Positions 26,562-35,275 of a stretch of 37,480 nucleotides of DNA are shown here, in pieces. Both the position numbers and the translations under genes were made by a program. The DNA comes from Flavobacteriales bacterium (GTDB taxonomy: Bacteria; Bacteroidota; Bacteroidia; Flavobacteriales; Flavobacteriaceae). Within the stretch, counting starts at the first letter, position 1, and each line of letters begins with the position of its first letter. The stretch spans positions 1-37,480 of the forward strand of contig JAHEDS010000017.1 of the NCBI GenBank assembly GCA_024641135.1. Reading direction: 5' to 3'. The notes beneath the pieces were generated by a model, which saw nothing but the letters and a program-made list of their open reading frames with translations, ran no database searches and was not told the DNA's origin.

Positions 26562-28004
26562 TTAATTTATATCCGTTATTGGAATTCCAAAATAGAATTC
26601 TAACACTTTAAGTTTAAATATATAATCATATTTTGTGCGAACAACTTCACTCTCTGCTAGTTCAAATCTGCTTTGAGATTGGTTATAATCAAATGCATTT
26701 AATAAACCAACATTATACCGCTCTTTAGAATAATCAAATGCTTCTTTCCTTGCGAGTAGTGTTTTTTGAGCTGCTTCATAAGCTTTTAAAGCACCTTTTG
26801 CATCATTATAAGCCTGATAAACATTGGTTTCAATATCTAGATTAGCCTGTTCCAATTGATATTTGGAGCGGTCTACATTAAGTTTATTTCTTTTTACATT
26901 ATTTCTAACAGAAAAACCATTAAAAATTGGAATACTTAAAGAAAAACCGTAGTTGTAACCATCGTTTACACTAAACTGATCAAATAAAGGATCTGGTCCA
27001 CTTATTACAGGAATTCTATTTTCTTTTTGAGCTATTACTGGCTCACCAGAAGATTGAACTTCACCAATTTGTACTGTTGAAGTTGGATTGTCTGGATCAA
27101 GCTCTGTACCCGTAATTTGATCGCTATATGATGCTCTGGTATTATACCCCAGAAATCCTCTTAATGTAGGTTGATATGCTGATCTAGCCATTTTTAAATC
27201 ATATTCGGCCATCTCAGCATTATTTTCAGCAATTTTAATATCGTAACGTGCTTCCTTGGCTTTATTAATTATAGTTTCAGGAGACTCGTCAAGTATAAAT
27301 GTATTTGGTACTTCATACCCCGTATCTACAATATCAAATGTGGTATAATCTTTAATTAATAATATTTGAGCTAATTGAATTTTTGCTATTAAAATTGCAT
27401 TTTCAGCATTTACAATTTGCTGTTCTTGAGAGGCAATAGTCGCTTGTATTTCCAATAAATCCCCTTTTGGTAACGATCCAACTTCAACCAATTCATTGGT
27501 TCTATTTAAATCTTCTTTTGAAATCTCGTATTGGTTTAATAAAACTTTATACTGTTCTTTATTAAAAAGTATTTGAAGAAAAGAATTGGCTACCATTAGC
27601 GCAATATTATCCTTCATATCATCCAATTTGTATTGAGATGCTAATACGTCTAACCTAGCACGATTTAACTGATATAAATTCCTTAGACCTCCGTATATAT
27701 CAATATTTGTGTTTAATCCTAAAGAAGAATATTGAGTTGTAATGTTTTGGTAAATACCAGTTGTTATATTTTGGTTTAACCCCACATTCCAGGAATGATT
27801 TCCAGAAGCATTTACTGATGGAAGATAATTTCCAATGGCATCTTTTTTATTTAATTCAGATGCTTTTAAATCTAATTCGCTTTGTTTGACGGTTATATTA
27901 TTTTCTATAGCATAATCTACACAAGCCCTAAGTGTCCATTTGTTTTCTTGAGCTTGTATTTTAACCGCTAATAAAACTACTAGTAATAAGAATACTTTTT
28001 TCAT
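26562..28004 (-). CDS. TolC-family outer-membrane efflux protein
   Basis: The 480-residue product has a signal peptide (MKKVFLLLVVLLAVKIQAQ) and the two-repeat structure of TolC proteins (WTLRACVDYAIENNITVKQSE, NASGNHSWNVGLNQNIT, then DIKIAENNAEMAEYDLKMARSAYQP and a second FNGFSVRNNVKRNKLNVDRS). It forms the trimeric outer-membrane channel and periplasmic tunnel of the pump. It sits between the two adaptor genes. A segment near residues 310-340 (EVQSSGEPVIAQKENRIPV) interrupts the repeat and may be an extracellular loop. Confidence 0.93.
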   Translation of the reverse strand: MKKVFLLLVVLLAVKIQAQENKWTLRACVDYAIENNITVKQSELDLKASELNKKDAIGNYLPSVNASGNHSWNVGLNQNITTGIYQNITTQYSSLGLNTNIDIYGGLRNLYQLNRARLDVLASQYKLDDMKDNIALMVANSFLQILFNKEQYKVLLNQYEISKEDLNRTNELVEVGSLPKGDLLEIQATIASQEQQIVNAENAILIAKIQLAQILLIKDYTTFDIVDTGYEVPNTFILDESPETIINKAKEARYDIKIAENNAEMAEYDLKMARSAYQPTLRGFLGYNTRASYSDQITGTELDPDNPTSTVQIGEVQSSGEPVIAQKENRIPVISGPDPLFDQFSVNDGYNYGFSLSIPIFNGFSVRNNVKRNKLNVDRSKYQLEQANLDIETNVYQAYNDAKGALKAYEAAQKTLLARKEAFDYSKERYNVGLLNAFDYNQSQSRFELAESEVVRTKYDYIFKLKVLEFYFGIPITDIN

Positions 28005-28049
28005 ATGTAAAATATTGGTCTACGTAATTGCGAAAGTGTTACAATTAAA

Positions 28050-29213
28050 TTAATTATTTTGAACATAACCTGGAATACCTTGAATTTGATTCCACACTTT
28101 TATTTTATCAGTTTTAGAAACCCCGTTTTTTACTTCCACAAAGATACCATCACTAATCCCTATTTCAATGTCTTTTCGTTCAAATTTTTGATCACCGACT
28201 TCAAGCTCAACATAAGGTTTTTTTGTTTCACGATCATACTGAACAAGTGCTTCTCTAATTGCTAATACATCTTGAGCTTTATCAAGAATAATCGAAGCAT
28301 TTGCACTTAAACCTGCTCGAATAAATGTAGAGTCAATCGATTTAATACTTCCTTTAATTTCAAATTGTATAGCCCCATTTTCAGCCAATCCTTTTGGAGC
28401 TATATAATCTAATACAGCATCAAATTTTTTATTTTCAATTGCTCCAACAGTAATTTCTAAAGGTAATCCTTCTTTTATTTTTCCCACTTCACTCTCATCA
28501 ACATTTCCTTCAAAAATCATTTTTTTTACATCTGCCAGCGAAGCAATAGAGGTTCCTTCATTAAAATTATTAGCTTCAATAACCTGGTTACCTTCTTTCA
28601 CCGGAACATCTAAAACCATTCCAGAAATAGTAGCTCTTACTAAAGTTTGAGCAATATTGCCTAATCCACTTGTAGTTCCTGTTTTTATAATATCATAATT
28701 TTGTCTGGCAGAAGTCAAATTAATTTTTGATTGCTCAACGCTTTGCTTAGCTTGTAAAAACGAATTATTTATGCCTTCAAAATCGTTGGCGGAAATAATG
28801 CCTTTATCAAATAATGCCTTCTGGCGATCATAATTTGCTTGCTGTGTTTGCAAATTAATTTGAGCTGTCTCTAAAGCTGTTTGATTTGTTGCTATGCTAT
28901 TTTTAGCACTTGTTAATGATGAAACATTTGGGATAACTCTAATTTTTGCTATCAAATCCCCAGACTTTATATACTCTCCCGCTTCAATATAAACCTCTTC
29001 AATAACCCCAGAAATATTTGATTTAATTAAAACCTCCTCTTTTGGAACGATATTACCAGTTGCCATCGTTTTAACTATAATGGTTTGCATGGTCGGAGAT
29101 TCGGAAGCATAGTTTATTGGATCTTCCTGATTTTTTCTCCATAAGTAAATTAATGCTGTAACAAAAGTTGCTACTATTAGTAATAAAATAATTACTGTTC
29201 TAATTCTTTTCAT
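28050..29213 (-). CDS. Efflux periplasmic adaptor (MacA/HlyD-type), first copy
   Basis: The 387-residue membrane-fusion protein has an N-terminal anchor (about 5-23), a lipoyl-like region (VYIEAGEYIKSGDLIAKIRV), a helical hairpin (DRQKALFDKGIISANDFEGI) and beta domains. It shares the FDKGIIS/FEKGIIS hairpin sequence with the second adaptor, so the two are paralogues. It follows the second permease by 20 bases and precedes the TolC gene by 45 bases. The likely role is as MacA partner of the adjacent permeases. Confidence 0.93.
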   Translation of the reverse strand: MKRIRTVIILLLIVATFVTALIYLWRKNQEDPINYASESPTMQTIIVKTMATGNIVPKEEVLIKSNISGVIEEVYIEAGEYIKSGDLIAKIRVIPNVSSLTSAKNSIATNQTALETAQINLQTQQANYDRQKALFDKGIISANDFEGINNSFLQAKQSVEQSKINLTSARQNYDIIKTGTTSGLGNIAQTLVRATISGMVLDVPVKEGNQVIEANNFNEGTSIASLADVKKMIFEGNVDESEVGKIKEGLPLEITVGAIENKKFDAVLDYIAPKGLAENGAIQFEIKGSIKSIDSTFIRAGLSANASIILDKAQDVLAIREALVQYDRETKKPYVELEVGDQKFERKDIEIGISDGIFVEVKNGVSKTDKIKVWNQIQGIPGYVQNN

Positions 29214-29233
29214 TTTTTGATGATTATATAAAT

Positions 29234-30493
29234 TTATTCTAGTCTTAATGCGTCTACTGGCTTCATTTTAGTTGCACTATTAGCAGGAATTAATCCCGCT
29301 AAAATCCCTGAAACAACTAATATGATAAGTGCTGTAAAAACAACTGTCATACTTACACTTGGGTTTGAAAAATTATCTACTGGACCATTTAAATCCAAAG
29401 CATAATTCATTAGCCAAATTACTCCTGCAGCAAATGAAATACCCACCATTCCAGAAATAATTGTTAAAATAAGGCTCTCTTGAAGAATTTGTGCTTTCAC
29501 TACCCAAGGTGTTGCCCCCAAAGCTCTTCTAATACCTATTTCTTTTGTGCGTTCTTTTACTACTATTAACATGATATTACTGATGCCTATAATACCGGAC
29601 ATAAGAATTAATGCCCCTACAAAATAACCAACAAAAGTCAAGATGCTAAAAAGCCCATTCACACGTGCATATTCTTCAGAAAGATCATGATAACCAAAAG
29701 CAAAATCATCAACCGGATTAACTGTATGTCTTGTTTTTAAAATGTTTAAAATTTTTGGTTTTAAATCACTTATGCTTACTTCATCAATCGCAGTTATGCC
29801 CATCCATCCAACTTTATCTCCAAAATTAAATACTTGACCAAAAGTTGTAAATGGAGCTAATATAGTATTGACTTCTTCTTGGACATCTCCTCGACTGGTA
29901 CTATACTTAAACGTTCCAATAACCATAAAATTAACACCGTTAATTTTAATATATGAACCAATGATTTCTTCATTTTTATCATATAACGTTTTTACAACCC
30001 CAGTACCTATGACACAAACTTTACGTTTTGCATTCAAATCTGATTGACTAATAAATCGCCCTTGAAGTATATCCATCGGATTTTGCAAAATGTAATCAGG
30101 CACATGTGCTTCCACTTGAAAAGCACCAGTTTCACTGCCTCTTGTTACATTATTTGCTCCCATATAACCTCCAAGTCTATTTTGAGGAGACACATATTTT
30201 ATTTCAGGAATTTGTTCTTTCATCGCTTCAACATCACCTAAATCTAGATTAAAACGTCTGTTTTTAGGCAATCCCTTATAAGGCATTGTCGTTCCTCGCA
30301 CATAAATAAATGAAGAATTAGCAGCAAAATTTCCAAAACTTGAAACCACGCCTTTTTGCAATCCGTTGGTTAATGCTAAAAGTAAAACAAGAATGGATAT
30401 ACCCCAAAACACCCCAAACGCCGTTAAAAATGTTCTAAATTTATTGGCATTTAATGCTTCTAATATTTCGTTCCACCTATCTTTGTTAAACAT
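29234..30493 (-). CDS. MacB/FtsX-type ABC transporter permease (second)
   Basis: The 419-residue permease has the MacB fold: one N-terminal helix (about 21-43), a large periplasmic domain (about 45-275) with GDVEAMKEQIPEIKYVSPQNR, and three C-terminal helices. The cytoplasmic coupling motif VVKERTKEIGIRRALGA follows the second helix. It has no ATPase domain, unlike E. coli MacB, so it needs the separate ATPase at 31732. It lies 1 base after the first permease, with which it probably forms a heterodimer. Confidence 0.92.
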   Translation of the reverse strand: MFNKDRWNEILEALNANKFRTFLTAFGVFWGISILVLLLALTNGLQKGVVSSFGNFAANSSFIYVRGTTMPYKGLPKNRRFNLDLGDVEAMKEQIPEIKYVSPQNRLGGYMGANNVTRGSETGAFQVEAHVPDYILQNPMDILQGRFISQSDLNAKRKVCVIGTGVVKTLYDKNEEIIGSYIKINGVNFMVIGTFKYSTSRGDVQEEVNTILAPFTTFGQVFNFGDKVGWMGITAIDEVSISDLKPKILNILKTRHTVNPVDDFAFGYHDLSEEYARVNGLFSILTFVGYFVGALILMSGIIGISNIMLIVVKERTKEIGIRRALGATPWVVKAQILQESLILTIISGMVGISFAAGVIWLMNYALDLNGPVDNFSNPSVSMTVVFTALIILVVSGILAGLIPANSATKMKPVDALRLE

Positions 30494-30494
30494 A

Positions 30495-31739
30495 CTATTC
30501 GTCTCTTAAAGCTATTATCGGTCTAATTTTGGCTGCTCTGTAAGCTGGAAAAAACCCAGCAAATGCACCCGCAACAACCAGAATGAATACGGTTGTTATC
30601 GCGGTGTTAAAATCTACCTGTGGATATTTTATAAAATCATTTTGAATCAATGGCCCAACTGCTTCCAATAAAATCAATCCTAAAATCAGTCCAAACATTC
30701 CAGAAAACATCGTAACAAAAATAGCTTCTTGTAAAATCATACCTACAATTGACATAGGTTGAGCACCCAAAGCCTTTCTAATACCAATCTCTTTGGTACG
30801 CTCTTTAACTATTATTAGCATAATGTTACCAACGCCAACAACCCCTGCAATGATAGTACCAATTCCCACAAACCAAAAGATGAGTTTTATCGCATCTACC
30901 AGAGAGTATATCTTTTGAGCTTCTTCTAAATTATTGTTTACTCTTATGGCGCCTAAATCATTTGGCGCAACCATTTGCATCTGTTTTAAATTTGTTTCAA
31001 TAGCTAAGGCAATATTTTCGGAAAGTTTTACCCCTTCACTAAATTTTTTAGGCATTTTTATGGTGTAACTCATATTATTAATCCGATCACCTCCGTTAAA
31101 CGATTTTTGAGCGGTTGTAAGCGGAATATACAATTGACTTTCTTCATCTTCACCTCCCGGATCACGATATACACCAATAATCTTAAAATTTATTCCATAA
31201 ACTGATACATATTTTCCTAATGGATCTTCACTTTTAAATAAATCCAGCTTTACTTTATTGCCTATAACAGCCACTTTACTAGCGTTATTTACATCTGATT
31301 CATTGATATACCTTCCTTGGACAATATCTGAATTTTCAATAAACTGATAATCTGGCATAGAGCCCCAAACCCGATAATTATTGGACTCCTTACCATAATT
31401 TACGAGGGCTCTCCAAATCATATAATTGGAGGATTTATATTCTAGAAATTCATCATATTCAGTAGATATCTTATTGAAATCAGCATTTTTCAATTGAATA
31501 TATCGGCCAGGGTTTAATCCTTTATATTCCTTTGTTGTTCTACCTGTCCATATATTTATTTGATTAGTTGCATCTTTTTCAAATTCTGAAGTTACCCCAT
31601 TTTGAATACCAGAACTAAAACCCAAAAGAATTACTAAAATAAAAATACCAGAAGCTACTGAAAGTCCTGTTAAAAAGGTTTGCAGTTTATTTTTGCTTAA
31701 CGTTTCGAATATTTCCTGCCAACGCTCTATATCAAACAT
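30495..31739 (-). CDS. MacB/FtsX-type ABC transporter permease (first)
   Basis: The 414-residue permease has the same layout as its neighbour: N-terminal helix (about 21-43), periplasmic domain, three C-terminal helices, and IIVKERTKEIGIRKALGA after the second helix. The periplasmic domain is clearly diverged from that of the second permease, so this is not a recent duplication. The start overlaps the end of the ATPase gene by 8 bases, indicating translational coupling. Confidence 0.92.
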   Translation of the reverse strand: MFDIERWQEIFETLSKNKLQTFLTGLSVASGIFILVILLGFSSGIQNGVTSEFEKDATNQINIWTGRTTKEYKGLNPGRYIQLKNADFNKISTEYDEFLEYKSSNYMIWRALVNYGKESNNYRVWGSMPDYQFIENSDIVQGRYINESDVNNASKVAVIGNKVKLDLFKSEDPLGKYVSVYGINFKIIGVYRDPGGEDEESQLYIPLTTAQKSFNGGDRINNMSYTIKMPKKFSEGVKLSENIALAIETNLKQMQMVAPNDLGAIRVNNNLEEAQKIYSLVDAIKLIFWFVGIGTIIAGVVGVGNIMLIIVKERTKEIGIRKALGAQPMSIVGMILQEAIFVTMFSGMFGLILGLILLEAVGPLIQNDFIKYPQVDFNTAITTVFILVVAGAFAGFFPAYRAAKIRPIIALRDE

Positions 31740-32433
31740 ATAAAGAAGCTCTAACTTGTTTTACCGGAGCATCATCTATAATGATTCCGTCTTTTAAATG
31801 TACAATCCGCTTAGTCATTTGAGCTATATCATGCTCATGTGTGACAATCAAAATAGTTTTCCCTTCGTCATTAATTCCTTGTATTAATTCCATAACTTCT
31901 TGTGAAGTTTTGGAATCCAATGCGCCTGTAGGCTCATCAGCTAGTAAAACTTTAGGATCACTAGCTAAAGCTCTTGCAATTGCTACGCGCTGTTTTTGTC
32001 CGCCAGATAATTCACTTGGTAAATGGTGTGACCACGGAGATAACCCCACTTTTTCAAGATAATATTCTGCTTTTTCAATGCGCTCTTTACGCTTTATTCC
32101 TTGGTAATATAATGGCATTGCCACATTATCTAAAGCCGATTTATAATTGATAAGATTAAAGGACTGAAAAATAAACCCTAAGAATTTATTTCTATAATTT
32201 GCAGCAACCTTTTCATTTAAATTTTTGATTGGAACACCATCTAGCATATAAGAACCAGAATCTGCTTCATCCAAAATTCCTATGATATTAAGTAATGTTG
32301 ATTTTCCAGAACCCGAAGACCCCATTATGGAAACCATTTCCCCTTCCTTCACATTAAAATTAATTCCTTTTAACACATGAAGGGAATTGCTACCCATTTG
32401 GTAGGACTTATGCAAATCTTTGATTTGTATCAT
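31732..32433 (-). CDS. ABC transporter ATP-binding protein (MacB/LolD type)
   Basis: The 233-residue ATPase has Walker A GSSGSGKS at 38-45, Q-loop FIFQSFNL at 88-95, the signature LSGGQ at 142-146, Walker B VLLADEP at 162-168 and the switch His199. It lies first in the operon and overlaps the first permease. With two permeases it would power a mechanotransmission pump of the MacAB type, which pushes substrate from the periplasm through TolC rather than across the inner membrane. Confidence 0.95.
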   Translation of the reverse strand: MIQIKDLHKSYQMGSNSLHVLKGINFNVKEGEMVSIMGSSGSGKSTLLNIIGILDEADSGSYMLDGVPIKNLNEKVAANYRNKFLGFIFQSFNLINYKSALDNVAMPLYYQGIKRKERIEKAEYYLEKVGLSPWSHHLPSELSGGQKQRVAIARALASDPKVLLADEPTGALDSKTSQEVMELIQGINDEGKTILIVTHEHDIAQMTKRIVHLKDGIIIDDAPVKQVRASLYV

Positions 32434-32452
32434 TAATCAATCTTTATATCTA

Positions 32453-32460
32453 CAAAAATA
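32453..32460 (-). promoter_or_regulatory. Candidate -7 box of the efflux operon
   Basis: The minus strand reads TATTTTTG, a TAnnTTTG match, 19 bases before the ATPase ATG. An inverted repeat AGTCTTA/TAAGACT lies upstream at 32502-32508 and 32522-32528. Confidence 0.4.
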
Positions 32461-32501
32461 GTTAAAACAATTCCTTAAGACACCGTAGGAACTGTTAAGA
32501 A

Positions 32502-32528
32502 AGTCTTAATCTCTGAACAAATAAGACT
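32502..32528. repeat. Inverted repeat upstream of the efflux operon
   Basis: Two 7-base arms (AGTCTTA 32502-32508, TAAGACT 32522-32528) are separated by 13 bases. It may be a weak terminator of the small CxxC gene (followed on the minus strand by TTCTTAA) or an operator site for the efflux operon. Confidence 0.35.
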
Positions 32529-32563
32529 GTTTTAATGATAAATTGTTACAAAACAAATGAGAA

Positions 32564-32791
32564 TTAATTCTTCTTAGTTTGAAAGAATTTTTTATAAATA
32601 ATAATTCCAATACCGGCTATTAGTAGATATGGTATTACCATTAAATAAATGATACCATCATTTATGCCTTCAGCCATCCCAGATCCTTCTTCCGTTTCTA
32701 AAACAGCCCGGCACATGGCGCATTGTGCTTGAGCAGTAATGGTTACTGTCATCAGTATAAAAAAAACGGTATAAGTTTTATTATTAAGCAT
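32564..32791 (-). CDS. Small secreted/membrane CxxC protein of the oxidase cluster
   Basis: The 75-residue protein has an N-terminal signal or anchor (MLNNKTYTVFFILMTVTITAQAQ), immediately followed by a CAMC pair, then EEGSGMAEGINDGIIY and a second membrane helix (about 50-68) ending in a basic tail. The cysteine pair would lie at the periplasmic face, which would suit a metal or redox role. I do not recognise a named family. The start overlaps the end of the DUF420 gene by 8 bases, so it belongs to that unit. A role in copper or haem delivery to the oxidase is inference. Confidence 0.75.
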   Translation of the reverse strand: MLNNKTYTVFFILMTVTITAQAQCAMCRAVLETEEGSGMAEGINDGIIYLMVIPYLLIAGIGIIIYKKFFQTKKN

Positions 32792-33329
32792 AATAAGGAG
32801 AAATCATTATGTAAACAACAACACCGGTAATTGCAACATAAAACCATAAGGGAAATGTAATTTTAGCTATTTTTTTATGCCTTTCAATATTATTTGTAAT
32901 TCCTCTTACATAGGTTATCAGCACAAATGGGATAACAATTATTGACATTAATATATGTGATATCAAAATGACATAATAAACATATTTCATTACACCCTCC
33001 CCTCCATATTTAGTTGAATCGCTTGTCATATGATAAGCCACATACATTACTAAAAACACTAATGACAAACAAATGGCAAATTGCATTAATCTTTTGTGAA
33101 GTGTAATTTTTTTATTTTGAACAGCAATAAAAGCCATCACTAAAACCAAGGCAGTAACCGCATTTATAGAGGCATAAATAGGAGGTAAAAAAGTTAGAGG
33201 CTGTACATCAAATCCTAATTCACGTAAATTAACACCAAACAATATGGCTACAACAACCGGAATTATAATCGAAAGAATTACTATCCAAATATTGTATTTT
33301 TTTTCAGCGGATAAACTGTCCTGTTTCAT
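32784..33329 (-). CDS. DUF420 family membrane protein (oxidase assembly, CtaM-like)
   Basis: The 181-residue protein has about five transmembrane helices and histidines in membrane positions (HKRLMQFAICLSLVFLVMYVAYHMT, VILISHILMSI, ERHKKIAKITFPLW). DUF420 proteins lie beside haem-copper oxidase genes; the Staphylococcus homologue CtaM is required for maturation of haem-A oxidases. The gene overlaps the SCO stop by one base and the small CxxC gene by 8 bases. Confidence 0.85.
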   Translation of the reverse strand: MKQDSLSAEKKYNIWIVILSIIIPVVVAILFGVNLRELGFDVQPLTFLPPIYASINAVTALVLVMAFIAVQNKKITLHKRLMQFAICLSLVFLVMYVAYHMTSDSTKYGGEGVMKYVYYVILISHILMSIIVIPFVLITYVRGITNNIERHKKIAKITFPLWFYVAITGVVVYIMISPYYA

Positions 33330-34066
33330 TATTCGTTTAAAAGTTTAATTATATCTTCCTTTAATATAGTTATTTCTTCTGGCATACCTTCTTCATCTAC
33401 TTTTTCTGATTGTGAAATCATACCATTATAAAAAATAATAGGATTACCATTCACGACTCTAGATCTTATAAATCCATTTTTATCAATCAATGCAAAATTT
33501 CCTGAATGCTCAAACCCTCCTTCAACAGACTCATCTTTAGCTGTGTATAAATTAAACCCTTCATTTGCTAATTTATAAATAGCTAACTGGTCTCCTGTCA
33601 TTAAATTCCAGTTTGGATTTGTGACGCCATAATTGTCTGCATACTCTTTTAATATTTGAACGGTATCGTACTCTGGATTTATAGTAAATGAGGCTACGCC
33701 AAAATTTTTGTATTCTAAAAATGAATTTTGAACTTGAATCAAGTTAGCATTCATCCTTGGGCAAATCGTTGGACATGTTGTAAAAAAGAACTCAATAACA
33801 TAAACCATCCCTTCATAATCCTTGTTACTAATTACTTTTCCGTTTTGATTAATAAAACTAAATTCAGGTACTTTTTTAGGTTCTCCATTTATCTCAATAA
33901 ATGCTAAATCAGATAATTTATTTTTATCAACAAAATCTGTTCTACTTTCATTTCTTGATACATCTTCAGTATTTATTCTGTCAATTATTTTGGGAATAAA
34001 ATAAATTCCAAAAACTAAAATCACGAATGAAATACCTATATACGAATAATTAGTTTTCTTCATCAT
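33329..34066 (-). CDS. SCO1/SenC family copper chaperone
   Basis: The 245-residue protein has one N-terminal transmembrane anchor (about 8-25) and a thioredoxin-fold periplasmic domain with the copper motif TTCPTICP (Cys98, Cys102) and His187 (FEHSGNFALID). It would deliver copper to the CuA centre of oxidase subunit II. Either of two adjacent ATG codons (34066 or 34063) could start it. It overlaps the preceding gene by 14 to 17 bases, a strong sign of coupled translation. Confidence 0.93.
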   Translation of the reverse strand: MMKKTNYSYIGISFVILVFGIYFIPKIIDRINTEDVSRNESRTDFVDKNKLSDLAFIEINGEPKKVPEFSFINQNGKVISNKDYEGMVYVIEFFFTTCPTICPRMNANLIQVQNSFLEYKNFGVASFTINPEYDTVQILKEYADNYGVTNPNWNLMTGDQLAIYKLANEGFNLYTAKDESVEGGFEHSGNFALIDKNGFIRSRVVNGNPIIFYNGMISQSEKVDEEGMPEEITILKEDIIKLLNE

Positions 34067-34772
34067 GTTCTATTAAATCATTAGCTCTTCTTGTGGTAGA
34101 ATCAAAATCTCCTTTTCTTTTTTGTCTATATTCAGTAAATAAAATGCGCATATCCTCACTCATTTTATTCTTTATTTCAGCAACCTCAATACAATCATAA
34201 GAACTTATTCCATAAACCGGTTCGTGTTTAGAAATCTCATTATCTGTTCTATCATCAATACGTCCTCTCTGATTTAAATCCTTATCAATAATGAAAACTG
34301 AATTAGTTGCCAAAGTCTTATTTAGTTCAGAATCAAATTTTAAACTATTATATAATAAATGTATAGCTTGAGGCTCTCCATAAACAAAATGCCAAAACCT
34401 CATATCTTCATACGTGTTAATTTCCTTTTGAAGTTGTTCAGCACTATTTTGTGTTCCTTCAGGAAGTACAATGACAATTTGAAATTTTTTAAATCCTTTA
34501 AATTTATCATATACCAATTCTTTTAAATTGGATGCTGCAATAACATAATCCATAGGGTTTTCGCCAAAAAAACCTAGTATCGTTATATGATCTTTTAACA
34601 GAATGTGCTCATTTGAAGCAGATTTAAAATGTTTTAAATCCACAACCGGATTATTTACAATATCTAACGGGTTATAATTATGTGTTGCAGGATATAAAAA
34701 CAAAAGAAAAGTTACAGGAAGAAAGAACAAAATTCCTAGTACTATATAGCGTTTAACTTTTTTTACGTTCAC
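34050..34772 (-). CDS. Membrane-anchored, cysteine-poor protein upstream of SCO (hypothetical)
   Basis: The 240-residue protein starts with GTG (no upstream ATG is available). It has one transmembrane helix at about 9-27 and then a periplasmic domain. The core (HITILGFFGENPMDYVIAAS, then FQIVIVLPEGT, then SVFIIDKDLNQRGRIDDR) reads like the beta strands of a thioredoxin fold, where FG-E-N takes the place of the usual CxxC site. Only one cysteine is present, in SSYDCIEV. I do not recognise a named family. It overlaps SCO, so it may be an assembly partner that lacks redox chemistry; that is inference. Confidence 0.75.
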   Translation of the reverse strand: MNVKKVKRYIVLGILFFLPVTFLLFLYPATHNYNPLDIVNNPVVDLKHFKSASNEHILLKDHITILGFFGENPMDYVIAASNLKELVYDKFKGFKKFQIVIVLPEGTQNSAEQLQKEINTYEDMRFWHFVYGEPQAIHLLYNSLKFDSELNKTLATNSVFIIDKDLNQRGRIDDRTDNEISKHEPVYGISSYDCIEVAEIKNKMSEDMRILFTEYRQKRKGDFDSTTRRANDLIEHDEEN

Positions 34773-34796
34773 GATAACGTCTTAAATTATGAATAG

Positions 34797-34804
34797 CAAA
34801 AATA
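34797..34804 (-). promoter_or_regulatory. Candidate -7 box directly after the terminator
   Basis: The minus strand reads TATTTTTG, 24 bases before the GTG at 34772 and right after the terminator hairpin. It would restart transcription for the maturation genes. Confidence 0.35.
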
Positions 34805-34805
34805 A

Positions 34806-34834
34806 ATAAAGGTGGTTTAAAAAACCACCTTTAT
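34806..34834 (-). terminator. Strong hairpin between the oxidase structural and maturation genes
   Basis: A 13-bp perfect stem (34806-34818 with 34822-34834) and a 3-base loop is followed on the minus strand by a T-rich stretch. It lies 40 bases after the subunit IV stop. Confidence 0.82.
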
Positions 34835-34874
34835 CGTATCTTTTAACACAGTATTATGTGTACTATTCCTTTTT

Positions 34875-35255
34875 TTAAAAATCTCTTTTAAGATATCCCG
34901 ATGTATACACTTCTTGAATATACCCTCCTTCTTGCAGTAATATAAACAGTAAATATAAAATCAAGAAAATAGTTGTCCAAACTACCATACGTCTTAAAGC
35001 TGGGGTTTCATCTCTCATGTGCATGAAGTCCCATGTAATGTAGTAAGCCTTTACTAAAGTTAAAATAATGAAAATCCAGTTTAAAATTTTCATTCCTAAA
35101 AAGTGACCAGATAAAGCTTCTGGTTTTATAATTCCTAAAACAACTTCAACTGAAGTTACAATAGTCAATAAAACTAAAACACCCCAAATTTTCTGAGTAT
35201 TGGATTTAAATTTAATTAAACCTCTTAATATTTCTAATTTATGTGCGTGTGCCAT
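34875..35255 (-). CDS. Cytochrome c oxidase subunit IV family protein
   Basis: The 126-residue protein starts MAHAHKLEILRGLIKFKSNTQ and has three membrane helices (about 23-41, 52-72, 89-110), with the KAYYITWDFMHMRDE loop typical of caa3/quinol oxidase subunit IV. It stabilises the oxidase complex in the inner membrane. It lies 20 bases downstream of the long COX3 gene and ends the structural unit at a strong terminator. Confidence 0.9.
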   Translation of the reverse strand: MAHAHKLEILRGLIKFKSNTQKIWGVLVLLTIVTSVEVVLGIIKPEALSGHFLGMKILNWIFIILTLVKAYYITWDFMHMRDETPALRRMVVWTTIFLILYLLFILLQEGGYIQEVYTSGYLKRDF

Positions 35256-35275
35256 TTCTAATTATATAATTTCAA

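Noticed and set aside
26264-26611. 115-codon open frame on the plus strand across the adaptor/TolC junction
   Set aside because: It lies opposite two well-supported genes and shows no domain; it is a shadow of their coding pattern.
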